The notes under the pieces were generated by a model. That model saw nothing but the letters and a program-made list of their open reading frames with translations. It made no database searches and was not told where the DNA came from. Shown here one piece after another: positions 45,986 through 59,500 of a DNA stretch of 64,000 bases. The DNA lies in NCBI GenBank assembly GCA_963920765.1, contig OY987248.1, positions 7,412,539-7,476,538 on the forward strand, given 5' to 3'. Within the stretch, counting starts at the first letter, position 1, and every line of letters begins with the position of its first letter. The DNA is from Ulota crispa (lineage: Eukaryota; Streptophyta; Bryopsida; Orthotrichales; Orthotrichaceae). A program made the position numbers and the translations under genes.

Positions 45986-46315
45986 GGTAGGCGGCTCAAA
46001 TTCAGAGCAGGCTCAAATTTGGAGCACCTCCTCAAATGTACTCATGTTGTACATCTTGTTTTTCATAGCTTTTCAACAATGTACAGCTCATGTACATTTG
46101 AGGAGGTGCTCCATTTTAGAGCCCTATGGCCTTTCCACTTCAAATATACATAACTAATTCCATAAAGTTCCAAAATATATGAAACAACTTGGGTTAGATG
46201 CGGATTCTTCTTGTCTTTCAAGGAAAGTTTACTGAAAATCATTTCAAGGAATTTCGCCTACCCAAAATTCAGTTTCAGCCCTTAGATGCTCCATTTATGA
46301 ACCTCCTGCCTTAAG
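45986..46315. repeat. MITE family R5, copy 5
   Basis: AAGGTAGGCGGCTCAAATTC at the left and GAACCTCCTGCCTTAAG at the right. TCCTCAAATGTACTC faces GTACATTTGAGGAGG. Confidence 0.75.
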
Positions 46316-46926
46316 GTGCAAAATCTCCCAAAACACTAATTGAGATGTGCAGAAGGCTCCAAAACGGCCTTGACTTCTAGTAGAAATTGGTTTTACACCC
46401 ATGAATATGGATATAAAATTCACTAGTCTATATGACTTAAAGGTTATTCATCATACACATTTTACCTTCATCTAAAATATAGTAATAGTGTCTCTAGCAA
46501 TTTCAAAGTCTTAATTTTGTTTTTTCCACGTGTGAGTTGAAATATTTAGTGATGGGACAAGGCTACTTTCATCCATGAATCTGGATGAACATCATTATTT
46601 TGTGTAGTAGCATACACATTCATGTAAAATGTGGCAAAGGCTAAACTATCTTAAGATTAGCAACCATTTTAGCAAGTTTTGTGCACTATAAAATGAGGAA
46701 TTTCTTGGGTAACTTCTTCAGAATATTTTGTAATGTGTTCTTCGAACGAATGATGGTATGATGAAGAAACCAACCAATCACAATTATCCAATTTTTGTCA
46801 AACTCACAAATGTTATTAAAATCAAAATTTTTTAAGGTAGTTTGATTTTCAAAAATGGAAACAGGCATCATTAAACACAATTTGGATGAATAGTCTAAGA
46901 ACATCTTTCAAGCAGTGAACACAGTG
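46316..46926. other. Intergenic sequence, nothing recognised
   Basis: No supported feature. Confidence 0.45.
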
Positions 46927-47162
46927 AACACAATATTTGTTAATTTGGGAAAATAATGCAATTTCAGGACTTTTGGATTTCATGTTTTTAATAAAAATTT
47001 GGTGATTTACAGTGAATTTTATGATAATTTCTTCAAGACCTTACATTGTGAAGAAATTATCAAAAACTCACTATAAAAGATCAAAGTATTCTCAAAATGT
47101 AAAATTCAATATCCTCAAAATTAATTTTGAGAAAGATTTTTTCCCAAATTAACAAATAACGC
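46927..47162. repeat. MITE family R8, copy 4
   Basis: AACACAATATTTGTTAATTT and the inverse AAATTAACAAATAACGC. Foldback arms meet near 47045. Confidence 0.75.
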
Positions 47163-47362
47163 TTGTCTAGCAGAAAGTTATGGCTCATAAATCACTTTGG
47201 ATCTACCACTATAGAAACCTATATTTATTGATACTTCAAAAAGAAATTCAAATTCTTTGTAACATTGGTTGTGAATTGAATAGTAATGGCTATAGTATAT
47301 TAAAAATTTATGTTTCCAATGGATTTTAAGCACATTATTCTAACTACAATGAATTTTTGGTA

Positions 47363-47691
47363 TTAAGGTGGGTACACCCATAAGCGTTAGTGTCCCCATA
47401 ACTGTCACCTCCAAAATCTTGGAAAATTTGTGGAAGTAAATAGATGTAATGACAAAGATGTGTAACATGTGAACATGAAACCTTAGTGTTGGTTATGGGT
47501 GCAATGGCGATTTGCTCTTTAAAAATTCACAACTTATTCTCACAGTATCCAAATAATACATTTGAAAGTGCAAACTCATTTTTTTTCTATTCCTAATAAG
47601 ATCCTATAATTTGCTAGATATTTATTAATAGTCATCATGTTCAAAACCCTTAAACTCACGCTTATGGATGTACCCAACTTACGATTTATTT
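47363..47691. repeat. MITE family R11, copy 2
   Basis: TTAAGGTGGGTACACCCATA at the left and the inverse TATGGATGTACCCAACTTA at the right, as in 24957-25434. Confidence 0.7.
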
Positions 47692-48540
47692 ATTTCTTCA
47701 AATTGGTTTTGAAGAGGTACTTTTCAAATGACAAAAGTTGATCGTTGTAGTGAAGGATACTTGTGTCCTTCGTTTTATGAAATATTTTCTAAGAAAGTTT
47801 TAGGTTTTTGAATTTTATGATACTGAGAACAATTTTTAAAATCTCAAAAATTGAAACTAAAAATAATATTATTATTTATAGGGAAGTGACATGTTTTAAC
47901 TTGCAGCAGCCCTTGACGACTTCTGTTCACATGCTACAAACATGAGCCTGCGAATTTACTGGCTTGAGCGGCACAAAACATGCCTGGGACAAAACATAGC
48001 CTAGAAAAAGCACACAACAAGCCAAGTACAAGCATGTTTGACGAGTGTTTTATTGAGCTTCCACCGATTTCAAATTATCCTGACTAAGGTAGAAATACCA
48101 TAAACAGTTAAAATAAGCCACTTTAGCCTGTAAGATATGGGATTTAGATGCTCAATCTGTGGAGGAATGAGGATAAGGAAGAGTTCAAAAATAAATTAAT
48201 AAATAAACTCAAGAACGAATTTTTTATGTAATATAAATGTGAATTTAGGGTTGAACCAATTCTGGTTTCATAAGTGCACCTTAAACGGCTATCTCTAGAA
48301 CCTTGTTCCAAAACAATTTTGAACCAATCAAATGCAAAGGAATAACATCTTCTTAAAATATTTCAAAATCTTTTTTCAAATGCAACTATTGTTGGTTTCA
48401 GAACACTCTACTTCTCCAAGTAGAGGTAAGTAACGGTTTATGATATTCCTACCTTAATGTACATTCACACCATCACACCGAGGGTGATGAAAACATGAGG
48501 AATATAGCATAACCTTGTGGGTTAGAGATGACTTTAAAAT
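47692..48540. other. Intergenic sequence, nothing recognised
   Basis: No supported feature. Confidence 0.45.
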
Positions 48541-48899
48541 AGGGAAAATTTCATGGATACCCCTTGTAATATTTTCATAGATAACCCTACTTTTTCAGAA
48601 ATTTCACAAATACCTTTGCATCAAGATATTTAGATATTTGTTTTGTTATGCATGTCACTTCCTTCTCCCTTTGTGGGCACATTCCTTCTTTCTTGTTATG
48701 CATGTCACTTCCTTCTCCCTTTGTGGGCACATTCCTTCTTTCTTGTTAAGCATGTGCACAAAGGAAGAAGAGAAGTGACATGCAAAACAAAACAAATGCC
48801 TAAATTTTTTGGTCCAAGGATATTTTTGATATTTCTGAAAAAACAAGGGTATCAATAAAAATATTGCAAACTTCAAGGGTATCCATGAAATTTTCCCTT
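48541..48899. mobile_element. MITE family R6, copy 4
   Basis: AGGGAAAATTTCATGGATAC at the left and the exact inverse GTATCCATGAAATTTTCCCT at the right bound 359 bp. It contains a 50-bp tandem duplication at about 48645-48744 in one arm. Confidence 0.85.
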
Positions 48900-50157
48900 T
48901 GAGATACACTCTATGTAAGCATAATATATCCCAACAATATAGAGCTCTTATTAACACAAAAGGGAAAATGAAAACCTTCAAGGGGTGAGAATGGAACACA
49001 AAGACCTCTCCTTCCCTTTGGGTTTAAATGTCCTCACTATTCCTTTTCAACATCTATCTCTTTTGAAAATTATAACCTCATGGGAGAAAATTTTGGCCCT
49101 CACTAGCATAAGGTACAACTTACTTCCTATGACATATGTCATAGTGGATTAGTGCTAAAATTAAACCCCTTGATGCAAACACTCAATGAGAGTTAGAAAT
49201 CATAAGCTTGTAAGTTTTGTATTTCCTCTTTTGGTAAAGTTGTATTTTAACAAGACTACTCACACAAGACATTCAATTATCTATGATAACAATTTGTAGC
49301 AAAGTGTTAAATATGGATTGAAAGCACTTTTAGCATTTTATTCAACAATTAGAACTACATATAAAAATTGGATTTGGAGTCCACTTGTTCATAGTATTTC
49401 CTAATTCTACAAGTCCTAGTTGAACTCCATGCCTAAATTTTTAGGGTTCTTTGGAAGCAAAAAGATTTTTCTTACAAATATTATATGGGTATTTTGTGTT
49501 AAATTTTGTGTTGGAACTTAGCTTCAAAGTTGGTTTCTTGCTTTTATTTTGTTAACCCAACTCTTAGAGCTTGCTACTTTGCCCTACTATGTTGGCTCCA
49601 ATACTTCCAAAAATTGCTACATTAGTAGCATTTCTACTAGAGCTAGATCTTAGAGCATAGTGTGAAGCCATAAGTTCCAATTTTCAAACCCTCACCTAAT
49701 AAAATTTTGGGCACTCATTGGAACTGGGAATTAAAACATAGTTTGACCATATTGATCTTGATATTCAATCATTTGACCATTCAGATTTTGAGAATTAAGT
49801 GGAAGTGAGAAAATGAGAAATAGTATTAAACTATAAATCGTGATTTTCAACTTTTGAATCATTCAAGTTGTGCTCCAGAAGTTGTGAGAGTGTAACGAAA
49901 ATTGGGACTTGGGAGATAGTTGAAAATTGGAATTTAGAGCTTTACACTATCACGTTTTGTGAATGACAAAGGATTTGAGAGCGACAAGGACATAGCCTAA
50001 AACTAGAAGGGCAAATTTCTATGTTGGCCTTGGAATTGGAAATAAGACATACAAGTCTATACTAGACTTGTTTGTCTTTGTGTCTTTTCTCCATTATTCA
50101 ATCCTTGACCAACAAGATATTTCCTTTTGTCCCAATTTTCAACTTTTTGACCAATAT
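48900..50157. other. Intergenic sequence, nothing recognised
   Basis: No supported feature in about 1.26 kb. Confidence 0.45.
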
Positions 50158-51465
50158 TTGAAGGAAAATTTTGATATATACCCCCATGTTTTACAATATT
50201 TTGATGGATATCCGTGGGAATTGCAGAGATACCCTTCAAGGGTTTTGGAGAGTTACTAATACTCCTATTTGTCACAAAAAAAAAAAAAGCTGCTTGTACG
50301 CATGCATAGCAATGCCAAGATACGTGTTTGGTGCAGCCGCAAAAAAATCCCAAGCCTTTGTTGTTGCCACATAACAAGCAATCCTTTACGCTTGCATGGA
50401 CAAGAACCAAGTTTTGATATTATGATACACGCTTGCCTATGTTCTTTGATACCAAACTAGTGGACCTGTGCACCCTTCGGGCCCACTTCAAACACATAAG
50501 TTAAGGGTGAAGACTTTAACCATGATTCATTTGTTGTTTATTTTAATTGTTTATTCTATTCACGCTTATTGTTTCATTTATTTTAATTCTTTCTTGCGTG
50601 CTTAATCACGTCATGCTGTCGCTTATTTTAATAATTTTTTACTTATTTTGATGGATTTTGTGACAAGTGAGGTTAATTGTTTTTTTAAGGGAATTGATGT
50701 AAGCACACCGGGGGTTGATATTTGCACACCCCCTAGGAGGTAAATTGTACGTTTCTACCATCAAAAAGCTGAATTTGAGAATTTTGAATTTATATTTGGA
50801 GTTAGAGACCATGGTTTATTCTTGAACCATAAAAAAAAGTTGCAATTAAACAACATTCAGTGAAAAAGCTTAGCTAGGGGAAAAAGTGTTACTTTTACTT
50901 TTGTTTGTAAAGGATAAGCTTTTTCATTGGGTGTTGTTCAATTGCAAACTTTTTTGTGGTTCTAGAGTAAACCATGGTCTATAATTCCAAATCTGAATTC
51001 AAAATTCTCAAATTCAGATTTTTGATGGTAGAAATCTACAATTTACCTCCCAAGAGAGTGTGCAAATGTCAACCCCTGGTGTGCACATATCAATTCCCTT
51101 TTTAAATTGTTTTTTTTAATGTGTGACATGTGAGATAGCAATTCAAAAACTTTTTATGATTATTATTATCACCCCCCATGGCCCCATGCATGCCCCCCAT
51201 GGCCCATGTGCAATTTTATCATGCAACCTCTCTTAACTAATACATACATACGGATACCTTGTTCTATTATAGAAAGAAGATAGAATATTTTTTACAACAC
51301 TTTGACCCAAAAATTTGAGTGCCAAATTTACAAGCAAATCAATCCTGAGCTCTCCGCAACCCCTATATTCTCAAGGATATCCCTACAATTTGAAAAAAAA
51401 TCAAAGATATCCAGTAAAATCTCACAATATACAGGGATACATATGCTATCAAATTTTCCCTAATT
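50158..51465. mobile_element. 1.3-kb element with inverted ends related to R6
   Basis: GAAGGAAAATTTTGATATAT at the left and the inverse ATCAAATTTTCCCTAA at the right, with similarity running about 100 bp inward (GGATATCC, AAGGGT). It holds a nested R1 MITE. The ends resemble R6 ends. Non-coding. Confidence 0.55.
50699..51098. mobile_element. MITE family R1, copy 4 (nested)
   Basis: GGGAATTGATGTAAGCACAC to the inverse CATATCAATTCCC, flanked by TTTTTTAA and TTTTTAAA, an 8-bp duplication with one mismatch. Confidence 0.8.
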
Positions 51466-51911
51466 TTAAAGTGATATTGATGACTAGGGGACATAGTGTG
51501 AACCGCCCCTCAAATGAACACACCAGTAGTACAAAGGAGGAGAGTGCTAGTTTCAACTGTTAGGCAAAAGTCCCAGTCTGGAGGTACCTACCATTGGTAA
51601 TTATTTGTGAAGGGTGTCAGTCACTATTCCAAGGTAGACTATTTCTCCATCAAAGTCAAGACATTCACATGATAAGTTTATGGTCATATCTGTAAGAACA
51701 ATCTTTTTCCGTAGCACCCAACCAAATGATGTCAAGACGCGCAATAGCTCTCGAAAATATCATCGGTTTAACATTGAGTTTTCACACCCAATTTTCTAAG
51801 AAAGTTGGATCTTTTTTAAAGATTTGCCACTTCAAGTCGCAAAGGCCATTGTAAACCTAAGATTTGTAGATTAGAGACTTGTATTTTTAACTTATTCTTG
51901 TTATGTTTGAG
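51466..51911. other. Intergenic sequence, nothing recognised
   Basis: No supported feature. Confidence 0.45.
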
Positions 51912-51914
51912 TAA

Positions 51915-52412
51915 GAGCATCAATCCAGCACTGGAAACAACTCATCCAAAATATTATTATTTTTTTGATTGGTGTGTAATTAGAAAGTGTGATTACTATC
52001 ATTGGAAACGTAAATAATCTTTTTTTTTTTAATAACTAAAATAACATATAGAACTAGAAATCGGACAATCAAAATAGAATCCATTGAAAGCAAGCTAAAC
52101 GACAAAAGAGCCGGAAAATCAAGCTTGAAAGGAGAAGTCTATGGTAATGGCACACCAAATTTTCAAAATTTGGTATGCCATTATCTTGAATTTTCTTTCT
52201 TGGGCATGATTTGATGTGTTGTTTGTCCTTTAGCTTGCTTTCAATGGAATTTATTTTGATTGTCCAATTCAAATTCCATATATATTATTTTCTTTATTTA
52301 ATGAATTTTTGTATATGCTTCAAGTGATAGTAATCAAACTTTCTAATTATACACTAGCACAAAATAGTAATATTTTTGGTGAGTCGTTTCCAATGTTGGA
52401 TTGATAATGCTC
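51915..52412. mobile_element. Tourist/Harbinger-like MITE, 498 bp
   Basis: GAGCATCAATCCAGCACTGG and the inverse CCAATGTTGGATTGATAATG-CTC end at TAA on both sides (51912-51914, 52413-52415). GAGCATC-type ends with TAA targets are common in plant Tourist-like MITEs. The arms meet near 52170. Confidence 0.8.
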
Positions 52413-52593
52413 TAACAAAATACAGATTTGTAGACAAACATTTGTTTTGAATACTACAGACAAGTAACAAATATTACAAAATAGAATATTCAAAAGCGAC
52501 GTGGTGAATTTACTAGATGAAAAATTCCCAAAAAAATTGATAGGGGAAGTTTGTAATTTTTTGTGATTGAATTCATGACATCATATTCCTTAA

Positions 52594-53937
52594 CCCCTAA
52601 AGGACCAAAGAGCCCAATATGACCAAATGGGGTTCTTGGAGGTGAAAAAGTATATAAAAAAGGCATTGCATCCTCAAGTTATGGTCTATCACTTAAGTCC
52701 AAATGGAGCTAAATGTCCAACAAAACTTTTGGATCGGCTTGTTGTTCCTGGAAACCTCTAGATTTTTCACCCAAACATTTGAATTTACTATTTTTAATAT
52801 TAGAACTATTAGTGGGAGTACAAGTCTTGTAAACCCATCTACCAAGGTAAATGAAGGCCTTAACACATTTCATGTTTTTGATTCAAAATAGTTACACTTC
52901 CAACTTACATTACTGCAACAACTCATGATAAACTAAATTTGTCATTGTTGTGGTATTTGCAACAAACAAAGCAACATCCACAACTCAAGTCGCTTGCAAC
53001 AAAGCTACGTACAACTGACCATGAGTAAATCCTGGTTCAAGTAAATGAATTCCAACAATGTTCATTGTTTGTCCGTGGGACTTGTTGATTGTAACATCGG
53101 TTACATGGATGGGAGACAAAGCCTCATCGGTAACATTGGTTGCATGGGAGAGAGAAATTGAAGCTAACCCTTAGGTTTTGGGAGAAAGGAAGCCTCACTG
53201 GCAACCTAACCGCCTAACATGAGAAACCTAACCACCTAAGTTTGCTTACATGGGAGAGAGGAATTGAAGCTAACCGCCGGCAACCTAACCGCCTAACATT
53301 GGTTGCATTTTTGACAAAAGGTAAACTGGTCATCCAACGACTGTACGGACAGGTCGCCAAAGTGAGTTTTTTTATTAATTGTAAATATAGGCATTGTACA
53401 TTGCATTGTGGATGGAGGAATTTTGGATGGGATGGCTTGGAAGCCCACACTCCCATGTATAGGGGAGAAGGCAAGGGAGAAGGTTGCTGATGTGTCACTT
53501 TTTTTTCTCTTGATTGGGCAAAGTTTTTGTAGCTCTAAAGTAGTGAGCCAGCTAGATCCACTTACTTTGAATGATCATAAGTTTTGGAGTTTTTCCCGTT
53601 TGAGGAGTTTTTTTTTTTCATCAAGTACAGCTAGACATGGTCTCATGGGATCAACCATTAGGTAAAAAGAAAATTGGGAAAAAATCACATCAAAGTCCAA
53701 AATCCACATTGTGAATTGCTACCTGAATTAACAAATACAAGATTCTCAACATGGGGTATTTTGCAAATTTACTTGGAATTGAAATCAGACTAGCCTTAAA
53801 CTTTTGATTTATAGTTGGGTATGGAATGACCAGTTTGGATTGTGTGAATACTAGTTCAACTTTCTAAAAGTTGAGGGAATGTGCTGAAGGTTCCATATTG
53901 GAGGTATGCTAAATTTTCTTAGCAAGACGCCTAGGGG
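52594..53937. mobile_element. Long TTAA-flanked element (R3), copy 4, with Helitron piece
   Basis: CCCCTAAAGGACCAAAGAG at the left and AGACGCCTAGGGG at the right, with TTAA at 52590-52593 and 53938-53941. It contains a Helitron helicase tail (52925-53096) and repeated phrases (AACCTAACCGCCTAACAT twice, 53199-53300). Confidence 0.65.
52925..53096 (-). pseudogene. Helitron Rep/helicase C-terminal fragment
   Basis: On the minus strand the frame reads [15 protein letters not shown], then [16 protein letters not shown], then (after one in-frame stop) a stretch ending TNLVYHE. This matches the last part of Helitron PIF1-type helicases: TINKSQGQT (motif V region), GQLYVALSR (motif VI) and the terminal NVVYKE-like end. 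The Arg of motif VI is replaced (VALLQAT). Only about 57 residues remain. No Helitron 5' TC or 3' CTRR end was located, so it is a fragment carried inside the TTAA element. Confidence 0.8.
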
Positions 53938-53958
53938 TTAAAAGACGCCCCCATTTCC

Positions 53959-54238
53959 TACATTGAATATTGCGTTTAGGTTGCCTCACACTAATTTTGT
54001 GACATTTTACACTACATAAATATTTATTGTTGCTACAATCATTTTCATAAAAAATTACTACAATAAGCAATTTTCAAAGAGCTTGATAACAACAAAGAAG
54101 CTGCTGAAAAACAAACTAGCAACATCCAAGTCATAAACCATGTGAGATCCAAGTATCTAAAGAGTTGCATGCACCTCTAAGTGATGAATCATGAGTTAAC
54201 TACCAAGGTAAGGCAACCTAAATGCAATATTTAGTGTA
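53959..54238. mobile_element. MITE family R7, copy 4
   Basis: TACATTGAATATTGCGTTTA at the left and the inverse TAAATGCAATATTTAGTGTA at the right bound 280 bp. The interior is inverse to the copy at 26990-27295. Confidence 0.8.
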
Positions 54239-54276
54239 GTTACAAAGCATCAAGATTAGGACTTCCATTAAAATAT

Positions 54277-55978
54277 GGGAGCTGATGTATGCACTCCTGA
54301 GGTTTGTTATATGTACACCTAGGGGGGTTAAATTTGAGATAATTATCATCAACAAGTTGAATTTGGATATTTCAAATTTGTACTTGGATTCAACCCCTAA
54401 GCGCCTAGGCCATTTTCACCAAAATCAAAGTTTTGGGAGATTTACAACTTTGATGCAGCATATCTCACTTAATCAAATGATCCATAAAAAGTGACCATTG
54501 AAAATAGTGGAAAGCCTACTTAGAAAACGGTTTTGCAATTTTGGGGACAATCGATCATTGGAGATGGGAGATTATAACATTTGATCAAACATGTGAGGGC
54601 AAAATCTCATTTTTGACAAGTAGTTACTATTTAATGATTTTTACAAAATTCTATAAATCCCTGATTCACCTCAAATTTTTTGAATAGCAAGATTAGATGT
54701 GAATACACACTTGCAAATTATTGAAGATTGCACTTCTTTGTATTAAGTTTTAGGGCTTCAAATTGTATTGCACAGAAAATGATGACCGGAACAATTGGTG
54801 ATGGTTGTCCCAACAAGGGTTTAGAACATGCTTGAACCCTTACTGGTGAATTTCCTTCTACCGCAAAGCACATGCAAGGAAGCTTGCAATGAATATTGAT
54901 TAATTGTAGCTTGTAAGACATTGTTTGCCACCACGCCCCATATGGTGTTTCACGCAATTAAGACTCTTGAAGCACTTGTATAACATTTTGCTTGCCTTGC
55001 CATTACTATACTTGCATGAACTACTTGAATACCTTGATGGAGATGGGGACACAAAGATCCATTCCTACATCACATCCCTCTCACACACTCAATATGTCAT
55101 TAAATTCAAAAGTTTAAGTTGTTTATCTCAAATTTTCTAGTAATAGATTGAGAAATTATTGGTTTTAGATTGAGGGTGGATTTGTAATGATTTTAAAAGC
55201 AATTTAATCATAATTTGATGTTTTTTTCAAATGTTTTTTTATCAACATTTTCCTAATTTGATTCAAGTCAAATTTAGTGCATTTTGTCCCTCTTTCTATC
55301 TACAAGAAGCTTGCTTGAGTTGAGGCAATTTCAAGCTCTAAAAATTGGTTAAAGCTAAAAAAATTGTTAGTGGAAGACTAGAAGTTGATGAATTTAGCGT
55401 ATTTGATAATGCATAATTGCACTTGACATGGGTTGAAGGTATAGAGTTGGAATAGTCTCCACTTCAAATTTTAATGCATAATGTCCCCCCTCATAAGCTT
55501 TTAAAATATGTAGTAATTGGTTTTTAGATGTAGTGAAGAATTGATTATATGGGAAGGGTTTGAGTGAGGAATGGATCTTTTTGTCCACATCTCTAATTGT
55601 AATTTATAGCAAGGTCAAAAAATTAGATCCAATCCCTCAAACAAGCATGTGAAATCAAGTGAGGACCATTTTGGTCCTATGGGACGTCCAGGGGTTAAAG
55701 ACCTTGATTTAACCTAGAACCACAAAGGAAGTTCCAATTGCACAACGCACAACAAAAAACCTTAGTTTCTTTACAAACAAGGGTAAAAATAATAATTTGC
55801 CCCATAGCTAAGTTTTTCCACTAGGTGTTGTTCAATTATAACCTCCTTTTAAGTTCTAGACTAAATCATGGTCTTTATATCCAAATGTGAATTCAGATTT
55901 TCCAAATTGGTATGTATCTAAATTCATACCCCGCCAGTGTACATATAACAAATCCTGGGTGTGCATATATCAAATCCC
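54277..55978. mobile_element. MITE family R1, copy 5, split by a TTAA element
   Basis: The left part 54277-54393 and the right part 55695-55978 together match the other R1 copies. The gap is filled exactly by the R3 element 54394-55694, so R3 moved after R1. Confidence 0.8.
54394..55694. mobile_element. Long TTAA-flanked element (R3), copy 5, nested
   Basis: CCCCTAAGCGCCTAGGCC at the left and GGACGTCCAGGGG at the right. The right flank is TTAA (55695-55698). The left is TCAA (54390-54393), one change from TTAA. It is 1301 bp and non-coding. Confidence 0.8.
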
Positions 55979-56547
55979 TAGAAAATTCAAAGCTATTATT
56001 CAAAGAGCAGATTTAGAATTTTGGGTAACCAACGGATTTATCCCAAACATCATCCTCTAATTCCCTAAAAATTGAAGGGCATTGTAACTTATACAAAGAG
56101 TCTTTCTATTGTTTGAAATCCATTTGTTGCACCCACCCTTCCTTGACACCAAAAAGAAAGTTTACATATAGTTACAATATGGGCATCAAAGTTCTCTTTC
56201 TCTCCTTTCCCCTTATGACTTGTGTAAACCAAGAGTTCAGAAATCTCCCATAACTACAAATATAAATACCAATTACGAAGTTGACTCTGATTCTTCAACA
56301 AACACGTTACACCAAGTTTACATAACCAAAGGAATCTTTATATTAATGATTTTGTAAGAACCTTGTGGTGATACAGACTACTTGCACTAAAATCATCAAA
56401 ATCAAGGTTGCAAATGCGTAATGTTCCAGCCATTCTGTGACCCTCAAGCAACTCATGTACGTAAAGATAATACGGCAATTGAGCAATTAATAACAGAGTT
56501 TTTTTCTAAGAAGAATGGTATTATAAAAGAGGGAAATCTATCACAAT
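55979..56547 (-). other. 3' flank of the presequence protease gene
   Basis: No other feature was recognised. The 3' untranslated region of the protease gene probably lies in the right part. Confidence 0.45.
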
Positions 56548-59500
56548 TTACAGCACTTTCTTCACTTGCAACAACCCAGACCTCTCCTGGTTTGCAGCGG
56601 CTATATCATCAGCTGAGGCAACAGCCACAATTACTCCACTGTTCTTCACGCTCTCGAGTGCATCCGCAAAAGCATGGAAATCTTTTACACTGCAACAACA
56701 ACACCACACAATGCCAAACTCAATTCCTTCCTCAAGAAATAATTCCAGATAATAGCGCAAAAACAATCTACGAAAAGGTTATAGCATTGCAATGTTACAT
56801 TTTCAAATCTAATGAAAATATGTTGTCTGAGTTAGTTTAATTGAATATTAGCTTCTACATGGACTCTCTCGGCACTTAGAAATGGGTGGTCAATAAATGA
56901 TTCCAGAAAGTTTACAATAGGAGCTGTATGAAACAGATGAAAGTACATCCAAATATACTTGCAAAGCAATTTGTGTAATTTCTTTAACAAAGTGATTTTT
57001 GTGCAAGGCTCTGAATCAGTTCATGTAGAGATGGGAAGAAAAAGAAAAAAAACTGCAGGTTAATTACTGAATAAAACTATTAAGCTATTGTTGTACCTCG
57101 TAGATAAGATTTCCTCTCGCCTGCGTTGCCGCTCTTCATCAGTAATTCCCATGATGTAGCGCATCATACTGCAAAAAAACCAAACATTATTCCAGGAATA
57201 GTAGCTCATTTTAAGAAATATATAAACAAAATTACTCGCTAAAAACCAGCAATTGAATACGTGGTAATTGCTTATTAGCCAGAATAAGATATAGTGCACG
57301 AAATTAGTTGAAATTAGAGTCAAATAACTAAAAGGTCAGCTCAAAAGGGCTTGGCATGACAAAAAGGGGCTAAAGAAGTTACCTAGAGTAGCCCTTCGCA
57401 TCAGGCAACTGATAAGAATCCACGTCACCAATGGTACCAATGATAGCCTTCGTTAATGCGTCGTCATCCATCTCAAGATCACGAAGGAACTGCACTGTTC
57501 CATCGTAGTTATTCAAGGTCTTCACTAGATTTGGGTCCCGGTAACTCAAGTAAGTAAACACACCTGCAGCAACGATAAAGAAACTTATAAGACTCTATAC
57601 AAAACATCCTCAAGAAAAACAAGACAAGCTCCAGGAAATAAGGGGAAAAAAAAGAAAAAAGAAAAAATGTTAAAACTCACCTGAATGACTGTCGAAATCA
57701 CAGAAACCTCCATAAGCACCACCACTCACACGCACACGATCCCAAAGCCAAGTAGTTCCAATGCACTTGGAAATAACATACGCACTGCCATCAAGTTTAT
57801 ATCCTGCATCATAAATATTCCCAGCCTTGCCAACATAATTCACCTGTAGAAACACCCATCCAATAAATTAGTGATTTCCAACCCCAAAAGCGCGATCAAA
57901 TGATAACTCAGCTGTGCCGTGAGCAGTGAGCTTAGTTTTTTGTCATAAAACTACATTTCACCTATAACCAGCTACACAGGGTCCAATAATTGTGCATTTA
58001 AAACTTCCATCTCTTGAAAAACTCGCCAATTCTTTAATTTCACAAATTCTTGGCTCATCGCTCACGGCTCACAATTTTACGCTTACAAAACAACATCGTC
58101 CATTCCCAGCTTAATTTGGATTAGTGACTTTGTAGGTTTGTAGGCACCTGAGTAGGAATCACAAGCCCCTCATTCACAAGTGGCAGCCGTTGGCTCCAGT
58201 TTGCAATGCTTCCTCCAGTTTCCGGCATAGCGTCAAGAAAAGTAGCAACATGACTCTCTGCGTTGGTGAGAGTGCGCTCATCAGCAGTCAAATTCACAAT
58301 TGTTCCCTTTCTAGAGAGCAACTCCTTGCGGATCTCATTCAAGGATTCAGCGACAGAAGGCCAATCCTCGTCTACTCTCTTCTCCAAATCTCGCAAGTAC
58401 TCCAAGTAACTGCCAAGGTAATAAACAAAATACCAAGTTAGCATTCAAGTAGCAAATGACAAGGTACTTCTCTATCAACAGCTACTATTAATCACAAGGA
58501 GATGGTAACACAATAACCAAGTGCCCAGACCAGCATAGTAAATCCTCTTTGGAAGCTAATTGTTGATATTAAATAACTTTCAATAACATGTTTCTGTCAC
58601 ATAAAGTTGAGGAGATTGTTGCTTCTTTCTAATATTTCTACCTTTCTTAGAGTTTCTCTAAATGTTTCAACCAAATTTCTAGAGATGCAATTGCCTCGGT
58701 TTATTTGGACACTTCAGGGTAAATACAATCATAGAGCTACCAGCAAAAGTTGTGGAGATTTACACAAACTGTGAGAATAAGTGAAAGACTTAGGGGCCTG
58801 AAAAAAAGTACCTGAGCCCTCCCATTTGCTCGCTAACCCATCCTGCGGAGTTTAGCTTGGCATCTAACCGTGCTGCAGCAACACTATGACCTCCACCCGT
58901 GATCCGGCTCTGCATCAAAAAAACATTCAAACATTTAGCTTCATAACTAATTTATTTTACAACTCTTGAGCAAGTCTTTTATACAATGGCTAGATTGGTA
59001 AAACTAAGAAAATCAGCTTCAAAGATGGAGTAAGAGACTAGAAAGAAGTAGCACCTCCATCCGAGATTTGCTTTGCAGAACGAACTGCTTGAAACGGCCT
59101 TGGTCACTGAACTGGACATCCTGTAGCACCTTTCGCATCTGCAACAAAATTAACAGTATATTCGCTTCTTAATCACGCCCACAATGATAACCACACATTG
59201 CCACTATCCATATCCATTGAAAAATCGAAACGTTCATGGAAAGTAGAATAGTCTAGCGAGAAAAGAAAAACGTTCACACTTTTGGACATTAGAAACTTGA
59301 ATTTTGAAAGTGACCCTAATCATGAACAATCTGGTTTTTTAGGCTGAGTGGCCTGCAGAGTGCTACAATTACCAAGTCCACATCCATTCTGCAGGAAGAT
59401 CGAAAAAAAACATCTATTCAGCGAACCAACAGCTTACCAATCCAAAAAGGTCTCCAGTCTGAGAAGCCATTGCTTTTCCTTTAATGATAACGTGGCTAGA

